Assembly: GCF_003967035.1 (NCBI RefSeq)
Contig: NZ_AP018560.1
Coordinates: 705,001-769,000 of the forward strand
Direction of reading: 5' to 3'
DNA: 64,000 bases
From: Aerosticca soli
Lineage (GTDB): Bacteria > Pseudomonadota > Gammaproteobacteria > Xanthomonadales > Rhodanobacteraceae
Shown: piece after piece, positions 19,931 through 29,151 of the stretch
How positions within the stretch are numbered: the stretch's first letter is position 1
How the letters are laid out: each line of letters begins with the position of its first letter
Translations under genes and position numbers: made by a program
The notes under the pieces: generated by a model
What the model was told of the DNA's origin: nothing
What the model saw: the letters and a program-made list of their open reading frames with translations, nothing else
Database searches by the model: none

Positions 19931-20812
19931 ATGAAGATCGCCATCCTGTCGCGCAACAGCCAGCTTTATTCCACCCGACGGCTGGTCGAGGCGGCGCGTT
20001 CGCGCGGCCATGTGGTGCGTGTGCTCGATCCGTTGCGCTGCTACGTGCGCATCGCGCCGGGGAACATGGCGATCCATTACCGCGGCAAGCCGTTGCGTGA
20101 TTTTTCCGCGGTGATCCCGCGCATCGGCACACAGAGCACGTTCTACGGTACCGCGGTGCTTCGCCAGCTCGAGATGATGGGCGTGTATACGCCCAACACG
20201 GCCGACGCGGTGCTGTGCGCGCGCGACAAACTACGCTGCCTGCAGGTGCTTGCCGCGCACGGCGTGCCGATGCCGATGACCGTGTTCGGCGACAATCCGG
20301 ACGACACCGACGATCTGCTCGCCCTGCTCGGCGAGCCGCCGCACGTGATCAAGCTCAACGAGGGCAGCCAGGGCAATGGCGTGGTGCTGGCCGAGAAACG
20401 GGCTGCCTCGCAGAGCGTGATCGAGGCCTTCCGTGGCCTGTACGCCACCTTTCTGGTGCAGGAGTTCATCGCCGAGGCCAAGGGCAGCGACCTGCGCTGT
20501 TTCGTGGTCGGCGGCAAGGTGGTGGCGGCGATGCAGCGGGTGGCCAGCCCCGGGGACTTCCGCGCCAACCTGCATCGTGGCGGCAGCGCGGAAAAGGCGC
20601 GCCTGAGTGCCGGGGAGCGCGCCCTCGCCATTCAGGCGGCGAAGGTGGTCGGCCTGGGCATCGCCGGGGTGGACCTGCTGCGTTCGCGGCGCGGCCCGCT
20701 GTTGCTCGAAGTCAACGCCTCGCCCGGGCTCGAGGGCATCGAGGGCGCCACCGGCGTGGATGTCGCCGGCCAGATCGTGCGGCATCTGGAGCGTCATGCC
20801 CGCCGGGACTGA
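19931..20812 (+). CDS. rimK: RimK, ATP-grasp ribosomal protein S6--L-glutamate ligase
   Basis: Adds glutamates to the C-terminus of ribosomal protein S6. The 293-residue product is close to E. coli RimK (300). Features include the N-terminal [42 protein letters not shown], the ATP-grasp elements [17 protein letters not shown] and [21 protein letters not shown], and the metal/nucleotide-binding [21 protein letters not shown] 19931 is supported by alignment with the family N-terminus. It stands alone between the tRNA region and the two-component pair. Confidence 0.95.
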   Translation: MKIAILSRNSQLYSTRRLVEAARSRGHVVRVLDPLRCYVRIAPGNMAIHYRGKPLRDFSAVIPRIGTQSTFYGTAVLRQLEMMGVYTPNTADAVLCARDKLRCLQVLAAHGVPMPMTVFGDNPDDTDDLLALLGEPPHVIKLNEGSQGNGVVLAEKRAASQSVIEAFRGLYATFLVQEFIAEAKGSDLRCFVVGGKVVAAMQRVASPGDFRANLHRGGSAEKARLSAGERALAIQAAKVVGLGIAGVDLLRSRRGPLLLEVNASPGLEGIEGATGVDVAGQIVRHLERHARRD

Positions 20813-20839
20813 ACGGCGCCCGTCGCCTCGACGTCGGGT

Positions 20840-20856
20840 TAACCGGTCTGTAACCG
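20840..20856 (+). promoter_or_regulatory. Direct repeat resembling an OmpR-family operator upstream of the two-component genes
   Basis: TAACCG occurs at 20840 and again at 20851, exactly 11 bases apart (one helical turn), with TATAAC about 10 bases downstream as a possible -10. OmpR/PhoB-type regulators bind such tandem half sites, so autoregulation by the response regulator at 21080 is plausible. Its start lies 224 bases downstream. Confidence 0.4.
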
Positions 20857-21079
20857 TCCTGCCCCTATAACGGCCGGCACTGGGATTTGCCGAGGGCTTC
20901 CTTGAGGTCTTGAGGATGTTTCGGGCAGGTTTTCGGTCATCGGGGCAGCCACTTGCGCTCGGGCAGGCGTAGCGTCGCCGGTCCGGGCGTTTCTTTTGCC
21001 GGTACCGCGCGATGCCGCCGGCATCCATCCACTTGTTAAGCTAGTGCGCCGGCAGGCGTCGGCAGTGAAGGAGTGCGTC

Positions 21080-21766
21080 ATGCGCGTCCTGGTGATCGAA
21101 GACAACAGCGATATCGCGACCAACATCGGCGACTATCTCGAAGACCGTGGCCACGTGGTCGATTTCGCCGGCGATGGCGTCACCGGCCTGCACCTTGCCG
21201 TGGTCAACGATTTCGACGTCATCGTGCTCGACCTCACCCTGCCGGGGATGGACGGGCTGGAAGTGGCGAAGAAGCTGCGCCATGAGGCACACAAGCAGAC
21301 GCCGATCCTGATGCTCACTGCGCGTGATGCGCTGGAGCAGAAACTGACCGGCTTCGAATCCGGCGCCGACGACTACATGACCAAGCCGTTCGCGCTGCAG
21401 GAGCTGGCCGCGCGGCTGGAAGTGCTGGCCCGGCGCGGCAAGGGCCCGCAGAGCCGGGTGCTCAAGGTCGGCGACCTCACCTACAACCTGGACACGCTCA
21501 CCGTGAGCCGCGCCGGCAAGGCGATCCAGCTCAACCCGATCGGGCTCAAGCTGCTGCAGGCGCTGATGGAGGCGAGCCCGGCGGTGGTGACCCGCCAGGA
21601 TCTGGAACAGCGCGTGTGGGGCGAGGAGCTGCCCGACAGCGATTCCCTGCGCGTGCACATCCACGGCCTGCGCGCGGCGATCGACAAGCCGTTCGACAAG
21701 CCACTGATCCATACCCGCCACGGCATCGGTTACCGCATGGTCGATCCGGATGCGGTCCAGACGTAA
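21080..21766 (+). CDS. colR: OmpR-family response regulator, ColR-like
   Basis: A 228-residue response regulator. The receiver has the acidic pair in VLVIEDN, phosphoacceptor Asp in IVLDLTLPGMDG, TAR in MLTARD and Lys in MTKPF. The C-terminal winged helix contains LNPIGLKLLQALM, PDSDSLRVHIHGLRAAIDKPF and HTRHGIGYRM, which strongly recall ColR of pseudomonads and xanthomonads (membrane integrity and metal stress). The start at 21080 follows GAAGGAG and agrees with the receiver's first strand. It overlaps the downstream kinase by 17 bases. The colR assignment is by pattern only. Confidence 0.88.
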   Translation: MRVLVIEDNSDIATNIGDYLEDRGHVVDFAGDGVTGLHLAVVNDFDVIVLDLTLPGMDGLEVAKKLRHEAHKQTPILMLTARDALEQKLTGFESGADDYMTKPFALQELAARLEVLARRGKGPQSRVLKVGDLTYNLDTLTVSRAGKAIQLNPIGLKLLQALMEASPAVVTRQDLEQRVWGEELPDSDSLRVHIHGLRAAIDKPFDKPLIHTRHGIGYRMVDPDAVQT

Positions 21767-23036
21767 GCTGCGCTTTCGCCTGGTCGTCTCCTTCGCGCTG
21801 TTCGGTTTCGGACTGAGCGCGTTGTTCGCCGTGGCCTCGCTGGACATCCGTGCACGGGTGGAGGACCAGCTGGTCAACGCCAGCCTGCTCGACGACGCCA
21901 AATGGGCCAACCAGCAGGCCCGCGAGCATCCGAACGAACCGGGCGCGGGCTCGCGGCTGCTGACCGGCATCATCAAGAGCGAACGCACCCTCTACAAGGC
22001 GCCGCTGGCCTGGCAGAACCTGCCCAACGGCGTGCACGACATCTACGAGCCGGACGAAACCGGCAAGATGCATCACTACAAGCTCGCGGTGTGGCGCGAG
22101 AACGGCATCATCAGTTTCCTGCGCTACGACGTCTCGCGCGAGGAATTGGGCAAGCAGCAGCTCCTGATCAGCGTGATCGGCGCGGTGTTTCTGTTCGGCC
22201 TGCTTTCGCTAGCCATCGGCGTGTGGCTCTCGCGCAAGGTGCTCAAGCCCGTCACCGAGCTTGCCCAGCGCCTGCGCGAGTTCCGCCGCACCGGCAAGGT
22301 CGAACCACTGGCGCCGCATTTCGCCGACGACGAGGTCGGCGAGCTCGCCCAGGCGCTGGACGACTACGCCGCCCGGCTCACCGCCATGGTCGAGCGCGAC
22401 CGCGAGTTCAACTCCGACGTCAGCCACGAGCTGCGCACGCCGCTGGCGGTGATCGCCAGCAGCACCGAGCTGTTGCAGGCCTCGCCCGATCTCACGCCCA
22501 AGCTCGCCGAACGGCTGAAGCGGATCGAGCGTGCCTCGCGTCAGGCCACCGAGCTGATCGAGGCGCTGCTCCTGCTTTCGCGCGCCGAGCGGCGTGGTCC
22601 GACCCGGGGCGAGACCACCGAGGTCGCCAAGGTCGCCGCCGACGTGATCGAGAGCCAGCGTCCGCAGATGCGCGACAAGCCGCTCGAAGTCGAGCTGGTG
22701 ACGGAGGCGCCGCTCACTGTCAATGCGCCGGCTTCGGTGCTGTCGGTGGCGCTCACCAACCTCGTGGGCAACGCGATCAAGTACACCCTGGAAGGCACGG
22801 TGAGGGTGGTCATCGGTGCCGACCGCGTGGAGGTCATCGACACCGGCCCCGGCATCAAGCCCGAGGACGCCGAGCGGCTGTTCCAGCGTGGCGTGCGCGG
22901 CGAGGGCGCCGGCGGCAGCGGCGCCGGACTGGGGCTCGCGATCGTGCGCCGGCTGTGTGACCTCTACGGCTGGCAGGTGTCGATGCGTCCGCGCACCGAC
23001 CGCAACGGGGCGATCGCCAGCCTGGTGTTCGGTTAG
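21750..23036 (+). CDS. colS: Sensor histidine kinase, ColS-like
   Basis: A 428-residue inner-membrane kinase with two transmembrane segments (about 10-30 and 140-160) around a roughly 105-residue periplasmic domain, then HAMP, HisKA with phosphoacceptor SHELRTPL, and HATPase (NLVGNAIKYT, DTGPGIK, GAGLGLAIVRRL). The periplasmic part includes EPDE, an ExxE motif, the kind used for metal sensing in ColS. It overlaps the regulator by 17 bases, so the two are cotranscribed. The signal and regulon cannot be read from the sequence. Confidence 0.88.
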   Translation: MRSRRKLRFRLVVSFALFGFGLSALFAVASLDIRARVEDQLVNASLLDDAKWANQQAREHPNEPGAGSRLLTGIIKSERTLYKAPLAWQNLPNGVHDIYEPDETGKMHHYKLAVWRENGIISFLRYDVSREELGKQQLLISVIGAVFLFGLLSLAIGVWLSRKVLKPVTELAQRLREFRRTGKVEPLAPHFADDEVGELAQALDDYAARLTAMVERDREFNSDVSHELRTPLAVIASSTELLQASPDLTPKLAERLKRIERASRQATELIEALLLLSRAERRGPTRGETTEVAKVAADVIESQRPQMRDKPLEVELVTEAPLTVNAPASVLSVALTNLVGNAIKYTLEGTVRVVIGADRVEVIDTGPGIKPEDAERLFQRGVRGEGAGGSGAGLGLAIVRRLCDLYGWQVSMRPRTDRNGAIASLVFG

Positions 23037-23098
23037 GGCTGGCCGCCCTTACGCACACCGTCCGCCGGCGTGCGGCGCGGGGTCGGTACTGGGCGCAC

Positions 23099-23923
23099 TC
23101 AGCGCAGCCGCTCGAGCACCGCCATGGTCGGCCGCGCGCGGTTCAGCGTGTAAAAGTGCAGACCGGGCGCGCCGCCCTCCAGCAACTGCCGGCAAAGCTG
23201 CGCGACCAGCTCCGCGCCCAGTTCGCGGATCGCCTGGGCGTCGTCGCCGAGCGCCTGCATGCGCTTGGCGATCCAGCGCGGGATCTCGGCGCCGCAGCTG
23301 GCGGAGAAGCGGGTCAGCTGGCTGAAGTTGGCGATCGGCATGATGCCGGGCACGATCGGCACCGACACGCCCAGCCGACGCACGTCCGCGACGAAGCGGA
23401 AATAGGCATCAGGGTTGTAGAAATACTGCGTGATCGCGCCGTCCGCGCCGGCCGCGATCTTGGCCCTGAAGTGTTCGAGATCGACCAGCGCGTCGGCCGC
23501 CTGCGGGTGGGTCTCCGGATAGGCGGCCACCTCGATGCGGAAGTGGTCGCCGGTGCGCTCGCGCACGAAGCGCACCAGCTCGGCGGCATAGCGGAAGTCG
23601 CCCGGCGAGGCCATGCCCGAGGGCAGGTCGCCGCGCAGGGCGACCAGCCGGCGATAGCCGGCGGCGCGATAGTCATCGAGCAGCGCGGCGATCTCTTCGC
23701 GCGTGCCGCCCATGCAGGACAGATGAGGCGCCACTTCGAGCCCGTGCATGTGCTTGAGGTGGGCCAGCGTTTCGCGGGTGTAGTTCAGGGTGGAACCGCC
23801 GGCGCCGAAGGTGACCGAGACGTAGTCCGGACCGAAGGCCGCCAGCTTCGTCACGGTCTGGTCGAGCTGCTCGCGCTGCTGCGCGGTCTTGGGCGGAAAG
23901 AACTCGAAACTGAGCGAGGGCAT
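23099..23923 (-). CDS. metF: Methylenetetrahydrofolate reductase
   Basis: Reduces 5,10-methylene-THF to 5-methyl-THF for methionine synthesis. The 274-residue product starts MPSLSFEFFPPKTAQQ, with the family's catalytic Glu, followed by FGPDYVSVTFGAGGSTLNYT, LRGDLPSG, AAYPETHPQA, and ITQYFYNPDAYFRFV. ATG 23923 has GGAG six bases upstream; a further in-frame start at 24016 is rejected because it precedes the FEFFPPK core by 38 residues. It is divergent from ccoN. It is not linked to ahcY, unlike some bacteria where the two share a SAH riboswitch. Confidence 0.95.
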   Translation of the reverse strand: MPSLSFEFFPPKTAQQREQLDQTVTKLAAFGPDYVSVTFGAGGSTLNYTRETLAHLKHMHGLEVAPHLSCMGGTREEIAALLDDYRAAGYRRLVALRGDLPSGMASPGDFRYAAELVRFVRERTGDHFRIEVAAYPETHPQAADALVDLEHFRAKIAAGADGAITQYFYNPDAYFRFVADVRRLGVSVPIVPGIMPIANFSQLTRFSASCGAEIPRWIAKRMQALGDDAQAIRELGAELVAQLCRQLLEGGAPGLHFYTLNRARPTMAVLERLR

Positions 23924-24044
23924 GGCGGTCTCCACGAATGCGGCGATTGTATATCTCCTTTTCCGCATGGAGAGATAAACAAGCGCCGATGCGACCTCGG
24001 CGACCCGCTGCGACAAAATGCGCCGGCGCCGACCCCGGGGGCAA

Positions 24045-24087
24045 ATTGACCATGGTCAAGCGCCGGCCGTGACCGGGTCTTCATACT
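24045..24087 (+). promoter_or_regulatory. FNR-type class II promoter of the cbb3 operon
   Basis: TTGACCATGGTCAA (24045-24058) is a perfect palindrome matching FNR/Anr half sites (TTGAN-N4-NTCAA). It is followed 23 bases later by CATACT (24082-24087), a reasonable -10. The spacing corresponds to a box centred near -41.5, the class II arrangement for FNR activation, with a start point near 24094 and a leader of about 24 bases before ccoN's GTG at 24118. A near-identical element precedes hemN. Confidence 0.72.
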
Positions 24088-24117
24088 CCCGCCGTCCCGT
24101 ATGCGAGGAGACGGCGA

Positions 24118-25548
24118 GTGGAGATCTACAACGACAAGGTCGTACGGCAATTCACCGTCATGACCGTGGTGTGGGGTATCGTCGGCATGCTGGTCGGCGT
24201 GCTGATCGCGGCGCAGCTCTACTTTCCTGCGCTCAATTTCGACCTACCGTGGCTGAGCTACGGCCGCCTGCGACCGCTGCATACCAATGCGGTGATCTTC
24301 GCTTTCGGCGGTTCGGCGCTGTTCGCCACCAGCCTGTACACGGTGCAGCGCACCTGCCATGCACGGCTGATCTCGGACAAGCTGGCCTCGTTCGTGTTCT
24401 GGGGCTGGCAGCTGGTGATCGTGGCTGCGGCCATCACCTTGCCGCTGGGCTATACGCAGTCCAAGGAATACGCCGAGCTCGAGTGGCCGATCGATCTTCT
24501 GATCACCATCGTCTGGGTGGCCTACGCGGTGTTGTTCTTCGGCACCATCGTCAAGCGCAAGGTCAAGCACATCTACGTCGCCAACTGGTTCTATGGCGCG
24601 TACATCATCACCATCGCGCTGCTGCACATCGTCAACAACGTCTCCATTCCGGCCGGGCCTTTCAAGTCGTACTCGGCCTATTCGGGCACGGTCGACGCGA
24701 TGGCGCAGTGGTGGTATGGCCACAACGCGGTCGGCTTCTTCCTGACCACCGCCTTCCTCGGCATGATGTACTACTTCGTGCCCAAGCAGGCCGGCCGGCC
24801 GATCTATTCCTACCGCCTCTCGATCGTGCACTTCTGGGCGCTGATCGCGGTGTACATGTGGGCCGGGCCGCACCATCTGCAGTACACCGCGCTGCCGGAC
24901 TGGGCACAGTCGCTGGGCATGGTGTTCTCGCTGATCCTGCTGGCGCCCTCATGGGGCGGCGCGATCAACGGCATCCTCACCCTGTCGGGCGTCTGGTACA
25001 AGCTGCGCACCGATCCGATCCTGAAGTTCCTCATCGTCTCGCTCTCGTTCTACATGATGAGCACATTCGAGGGGCCGATGATGTCGATCAAGACGGTCAA
25101 CTCGCTCAGCCACTACACCGACTGGACCATCGGTCACGTGCACTCGGGCGCCTTGGGCTGGGTGGCGATGATTTCGATCGGCTCGATCTATTCGATGCTG
25201 CCGCGCGTGCTCGGCCTCGAGAAGATGTATTCGACCAAGCTGGTCGACACGCACTTCTGGCTGCACACGATCGGGCTGGTGGTCTATATCGCCTCGATGT
25301 GGATCGCCGGCGTGATGCAGGGCCTGATGTGGCGTGCCACCGATCCGGAAAACGGCACCCTGGTCTATTCGTTCGTCGAGTCGCTCAACGCGACCAAGCC
25401 CTACTACCTGTTCCGTCTCGGCGGTGGCGTGATCGTGCTCTCCGGCATGTTGGTCATGGCCTGGAACGTGCTCAAGACCTTCCAGCAGGCGAAGGCGCCG
25501 GTCGCACATCCGGTCTTGCCGCCCGATGCCGCCGATGCCCGCGCCTAA
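24118..25548 (+). CDS. ccoN: cbb3-type cytochrome c oxidase subunit I
   Basis: Catalytic subunit carrying haem b and the haem b3-CuB oxygen-reduction site; about 12 membrane helices. The 476-residue protein begins at GTG 24118 after GCGAGGAGACGG. Conserved haem and copper ligand regions are visible: [14 protein letters not shown] (low-spin haem His), [35 protein letters not shown] (CuB His pair), and [17 protein letters not shown] plus [10 protein letters not shown]. It opens a ten-gene locus for high-affinity respiration at low oxygen. Confidence 0.97.
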   Translation: MEIYNDKVVRQFTVMTVVWGIVGMLVGVLIAAQLYFPALNFDLPWLSYGRLRPLHTNAVIFAFGGSALFATSLYTVQRTCHARLISDKLASFVFWGWQLVIVAAAITLPLGYTQSKEYAELEWPIDLLITIVWVAYAVLFFGTIVKRKVKHIYVANWFYGAYIITIALLHIVNNVSIPAGPFKSYSAYSGTVDAMAQWWYGHNAVGFFLTTAFLGMMYYFVPKQAGRPIYSYRLSIVHFWALIAVYMWAGPHHLQYTALPDWAQSLGMVFSLILLAPSWGGAINGILTLSGVWYKLRTDPILKFLIVSLSFYMMSTFEGPMMSIKTVNSLSHYTDWTIGHVHSGALGWVAMISIGSIYSMLPRVLGLEKMYSTKLVDTHFWLHTIGLVVYIASMWIAGVMQGLMWRATDPENGTLVYSFVESLNATKPYYLFRLGGGVIVLSGMLVMAWNVLKTFQQAKAPVAHPVLPPDAADARA

Positions 25549-25558
25549 AGGAATCGAC

Positions 25559-26218
25559 ATGAGCACTCAACCAAACCCCACTCACGTACACGACAAGATC
25601 GAGCGCAACATCGGTCTGATGATGATCCTGATCGCCGTCGCGGTGTCCTTCGGCGGTCTGGCCGAAATCGTCCCGCTGATGTTCCAGGCCGAGGCGATCA
25701 AACCGCTGCCGGGGATCAAGCCCTACTCCGCGCTGGAGTTGGCCGGCCGCGACGTCTACCAGCGCGAGGGCTGCTACAACTGCCACTCGCAGATGGTGCG
25801 CACGCTGCGTTTCGAGACCGAGCGCTATGGCCACTATTCGCTGGCGGGTGAATCGGTCTACGACCATCCGTTCCAGTGGGGCAGCAAGCGTACCGGTCCG
25901 GACCTTGCCCGTGTCGGCCTGCGCGGCTACTCGGACGACTGGCATCGCGCGCACCTCAACAATCCGCGCGACGTGGTGCCCGAGTCCAACATGCCCGCCT
26001 ATCCGTGGCTGGCCAAGCACAAGCTCGATGGCGATGAAGTCGCCGCGCACATGCGGGCTTTGCGTCGCGTCGGTGTGCCTTACAGCGACGCCGACATCGC
26101 CGGCGCGCCGGCCGCGGTGGCCGGCAAGACGGAGCAGGATGCCGTCATCGCCTATCTGCAGGGGCTGGGCACCCATCTCACACCGGCCGATGACCAGGCC
26201 CGCGCCGGGGAGGATTGA
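25559..26218 (+). CDS. ccoO: cbb3 oxidase subunit II (monohaem cytochrome c)
   Basis: Membrane-anchored c-type cytochrome that passes electrons to CcoN. The 219-residue product has an N-terminal anchor (about 19-37), one CXXCH haem site in [14 protein letters not shown], and [13 protein letters not shown] plus [10 protein letters not shown], where the Met is the axial ligand. ATG 25559 has AAAGGAA ahead of it; an in-frame ATG at 25526 overlaps the end of ccoN and lacks such a site. It starts 10 bases after ccoN. Confidence 0.96.
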   Translation: MSTQPNPTHVHDKIERNIGLMMILIAVAVSFGGLAEIVPLMFQAEAIKPLPGIKPYSALELAGRDVYQREGCYNCHSQMVRTLRFETERYGHYSLAGESVYDHPFQWGSKRTGPDLARVGLRGYSDDWHRAHLNNPRDVVPESNMPAYPWLAKHKLDGDEVAAHMRALRRVGVPYSDADIAGAPAAVAGKTEQDAVIAYLQGLGTHLTPADDQARAGED

Positions 26219-26222
26219 TCCC

Positions 26223-26363
26223 ATGATGGCCGGTTTGATTACCGCTGCGCTGCTGCTGTTGTTCGTTGGCGGCAGCATCTGGTTGTGGCTGCCCAAGCAC
26301 AGCCGCGCCCTTGATAACGCGGCCAGGCTGCCGCTGGACGATGACGAGGAGAAAATGCCATGA
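26223..26363 (+). CDS. ccoQ: CcoQ, small cbb3 oxidase subunit
   Basis: A 46-residue single-span membrane protein starting MMAGLITAALLLLFVGG and ending in an acidic tail DDDEEKMP. It has the usual length and position (between ccoO and ccoP) of CcoQ, which stabilises the assembled oxidase. Its stop overlaps the start of ccoP by four bases. Confidence 0.9.
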   Translation: MMAGLITAALLLLFVGGSIWLWLPKHSRALDNAARLPLDDDEEKMP

Positions 26364-27292
26364 GTTGGGGCTGGACGTGGTTCGTAGTCGTCCTGACGGC
26401 GCTCAACATCGGCGGTTGCGTATGGCTGCTTATGGCCAACACCCGCCGCCGCGCCACCGATCCCAAGCCCGATGAAACCGGGCACGTGTGGGACGGCGAT
26501 CTCACCGAATACAACAAGCCGCTGCCGCGCTGGTGGATCAACCTGTTCTATATCACCATCGTCTTCAGCATCGGCTATCTCATCTGGTACGGCATCGGGC
26601 GGTTTGCCGGTTATGGCCACTGGAGCTCGCAGGCTGAATGGGCGCAGGAAAAGGCCGCCGAGGATGCGCGGCTGGAAGACGCGCTCAAGCCCTATGCCGG
26701 CAAGCCGATCGACGAGCTTGCCAAGGATCCCAAGGCGGTAGCGCTTGGACGCACGATCTTCGCCAATAACTGTGCCGGTTGCCATGGCTCGACCGGCCAC
26801 GGCGCGACGGGTTTCCCCAACCTGACCGACGACGTCTGGTACTGGGGCGGCACGCCGGACCGCATCCTGGAGACCATCCTCGACGGCCGCAATGCCGTGA
26901 TGCCGCCCTGGGGTCAGGTGTTGCCGGCGCAGGGCGGGCCGACGGCCATCGACGACACGGTGGCCTACGTGCAGTCGCTTCCGCATCCTGATGCCGTGGC
27001 CGACAAGGCTGCCGTCGAGCGTGGGCAGAAACTCTTCGCCGCCAACTGCGTGGCCTGCCACGGGCCGGACGGCAAGGGCAACCCGCTGCTCGGTGCGCAC
27101 GATCTCACCCAGCCCAGGGCCTGGCTGTACGGCGCCAGCAAGGCGGCGCTCACCAAGACCATCACCGAAGGCCGCAACGGCGTCATGCCGGCGTGGCGCC
27201 CGGTGCTTGGCGAGACCCGTGTACGCTTGGTCGGCGCCTATGTGTGGACCTTGTCCCCGCATCCCGATCAGACCAGCAAGACGACGCCATGA
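26360..27292 (+). CDS. ccoP: cbb3 oxidase subunit III (dihaem cytochrome c)
   Basis: Accepts electrons from soluble cytochromes. The 310-residue protein has two N-terminal helices (about 7-25 and 58-77) of the CcoP type around the motif TGHVWDGDLTEYNKPLPRWW, then two haem-binding sites, NCAGCHGSTGHG and NCVACHGPDGKG, with axial Met segments VMPPWG and VMPAWR. Start codon overlaps ccoQ (ATGA); stop overlaps the next gene (ATGA). Confidence 0.96.
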   Translation: MSWGWTWFVVVLTALNIGGCVWLLMANTRRRATDPKPDETGHVWDGDLTEYNKPLPRWWINLFYITIVFSIGYLIWYGIGRFAGYGHWSSQAEWAQEKAAEDARLEDALKPYAGKPIDELAKDPKAVALGRTIFANNCAGCHGSTGHGATGFPNLTDDVWYWGGTPDRILETILDGRNAVMPPWGQVLPAQGGPTAIDDTVAYVQSLPHPDAVADKAAVERGQKLFAANCVACHGPDGKGNPLLGAHDLTQPRAWLYGASKAALTKTITEGRNGVMPAWRPVLGETRVRLVGAYVWTLSPHPDQTSKTTP

Positions 27293-27591
27293 CCTTGCGT
27301 GATATCGATCCTTCCAAACCACCGCCGCCCGCCGTGAGGCGGGCTGGCGCCATCTTGTGGCCGAGCTTCTTCTCCGCCGGTGTGGCGACCATGGTGTTCT
27401 TCGCCTATGTCGACCCGCTGGCCCTGCAGAGCATCACCTTTCCCAGCTGGCACTTGAGTCGCGAGCAGGGCTACTCGCTGGGCTTCTTCCTCGCTTGGCT
27501 GGCGACGGCCTCCTCGAGCCTATTCACCTGGATCCTGCTGCGACCGCGCAAGGCGGTGCGCCGCATGACCAAAGCATCGATCAAGCAGTAA
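27289..27591 (+). CDS. Small two-helix membrane protein in the cbb3 locus, unknown function
   Basis: A 100-residue protein, coupled to ccoP by a four-base overlap and followed six bases later by ccoG. A Pro-rich, cytoplasmic-looking start (DPSKPPPPAVRRAG) is followed by hydrophobic spans at about 22-41 and 66-86, with a basic C-terminus RPRKAVRRMTK. It is not CcoQ, CcoS or FixH, which are all present separately. Translational coupling inside a dedicated oxidase operon suggests a role in assembly or electron delivery, but no catalytic or metal motif is visible. Confidence 0.8.
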   Translation: MTLRDIDPSKPPPPAVRRAGAILWPSFFSAGVATMVFFAYVDPLALQSITFPSWHLSREQGYSLGFFLAWLATASSSLFTWILLRPRKAVRRMTKASIKQ

Positions 27592-27597
27592 AACATC

Positions 27598-29151
27598 ATG
27601 AGCGGTCAGATTCCCCTGCGCCTCGTCGAAGACGAAGGCGGTTCCTATTACGTCAGCGAGCGCAAGGTCTATCCGCGCGACGTTTCCGGTACTTTCACCC
27701 GCCTGCGGATCGCCGCGGTGATCTGGCTGCTCGGCATGTTCTACGTGTTTCCGTGGCTGCGCTGGGACGGCCGCCAGGCGGTGCTGCTCGACCTGCCGGC
27801 GCGCCAGTTCCACATCTTCGGACTCCTGTTCCTGCCGCAGGACTTCCTGTTCCTGGCGATGCTGTTGATCATCGCCGCGCTGGCGCTGTTTTTCTTCACC
27901 GCGCTCGCCGGCCGACTGTGGTGCGGCTATGCCTGCCCGCAGACGGTGTGGACCGAGGTCTCGCTGTGGATCGAGCGCCTCTGCGAGGGGGACCGCAACA
28001 AGCGCATGAAGCTCGACGCCGGCCCGTGGAATCGCGAGAAGGTCCTGCGCAAGGGTTCGAGCTGGCTGTTGTGGGCGCTGTTCTCGCTGTGGACCGGCTT
28101 CACCTTCGTCGGCTTCTTCAGCCCGATCACCGATCTGGCCCGGCGCGCACCGTTCGGCTGGGGCGGCTGGGAGACCTTCTGGGTGCTGTTCTACGGCTTT
28201 GCCACCTGGGGCAATGCCGGTTTCCTGCGCCAGCAGGTGTGCAAGTACATGTGCCCCTACGCGCGCTTCCAGAGCGCGATGTTCGACCGCAACACGCTAA
28301 TCATCGCCTACGACGCCATGCGCGGCGAACCGCGCGGACCGCGCAAGCGCGGCCTGCCCAGTGTGCTCGAACGCGCCCGTGGCCTGCTCGATCCATTCAC
28401 CGCGTACGACTACGCCTTCCGCGCCAGTCTGCATCCCTCGGCGGCCGACCAGCGCGCCCAGGCCGGCGGCACCATCGCACTGATCCGCCCAGGCGAGAAA
28501 GTCGAACCCCTGCCGGTCTTCAAGCCGGAAGAACTGGGTGACTGCATCGACTGCACGATCTGCGTGCAGGTCTGTCCGACCGGCATCGACATCCGCAACG
28601 GTCTGCAATACGAGTGCATCGCCTGCGGCGCCTGTATCGACGCCTGCAACGAGGTGATGGACAAGATGAACTATCCGCGCGGGCTGATCCGCTATGCCAC
28701 GCAGAACAGCATCGACGGCAAGCCCTCGCGCATCCTGCGGCCGCGCATCGTGGTCTACGGGCTGCTGCTGCTCGCGCTGATGACCGGCTGGGTCTACGGT
28801 GTCACGCATCGCAGCCCGTTGATCGCCGAGGCCATCCGCGACCGCAATGCGATGTACAGCATCGCCGAGGACGGTCGCGTCGAGAACTCCTACACCATCA
28901 AGCTGGTCAACAAGGACACCCGGCCGCACCGCTTCGTGATCGACGTCAGCACGCAGGATTTGCCCGGCGCCGTGCTGCGCGACGGTTCCAAGACCGTACA
29001 GGCCGCCAGCGGGCAGGTGGTGGCGGTGCCGGTTACCGTCAGCGCTTCCTCCGAGATCACCGGGCGCCACGACGTGCATTTCCGCATCCGCGGCGTGGAC
29101 GTTGACGCGGAGCGCACCATCGACAGCAGCTTCTTTGGACCGAATCTATGA
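27598..29151 (+). CDS. ccoG: CcoG (RdxA/FixG), Fe-S/copper reductase for cbb3 assembly
   Basis: A 517-residue inner-membrane protein that reduces copper for insertion into the oxidase. It has several membrane spans, the GRLWCGYACPQTVWTEVSL signature, and ferredoxin-like cysteine clusters in DCIDCTICVQVCPTGIDI and ECIACGACIDACNEVMDKM. A final helix (about 385-402) and a periplasmic Ig-like C-terminal domain complete the FixG layout. It overlaps fixH by four bases. Confidence 0.95.
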   Translation: MSGQIPLRLVEDEGGSYYVSERKVYPRDVSGTFTRLRIAAVIWLLGMFYVFPWLRWDGRQAVLLDLPARQFHIFGLLFLPQDFLFLAMLLIIAALALFFFTALAGRLWCGYACPQTVWTEVSLWIERLCEGDRNKRMKLDAGPWNREKVLRKGSSWLLWALFSLWTGFTFVGFFSPITDLARRAPFGWGGWETFWVLFYGFATWGNAGFLRQQVCKYMCPYARFQSAMFDRNTLIIAYDAMRGEPRGPRKRGLPSVLERARGLLDPFTAYDYAFRASLHPSAADQRAQAGGTIALIRPGEKVEPLPVFKPEELGDCIDCTICVQVCPTGIDIRNGLQYECIACGACIDACNEVMDKMNYPRGLIRYATQNSIDGKPSRILRPRIVVYGLLLLALMTGWVYGVTHRSPLIAEAIRDRNAMYSIAEDGRVENSYTIKLVNKDTRPHRFVIDVSTQDLPGAVLRDGSKTVQAASGQVVAVPVTVSASSEITGRHDVHFRIRGVDVDAERTIDSSFFGPNL

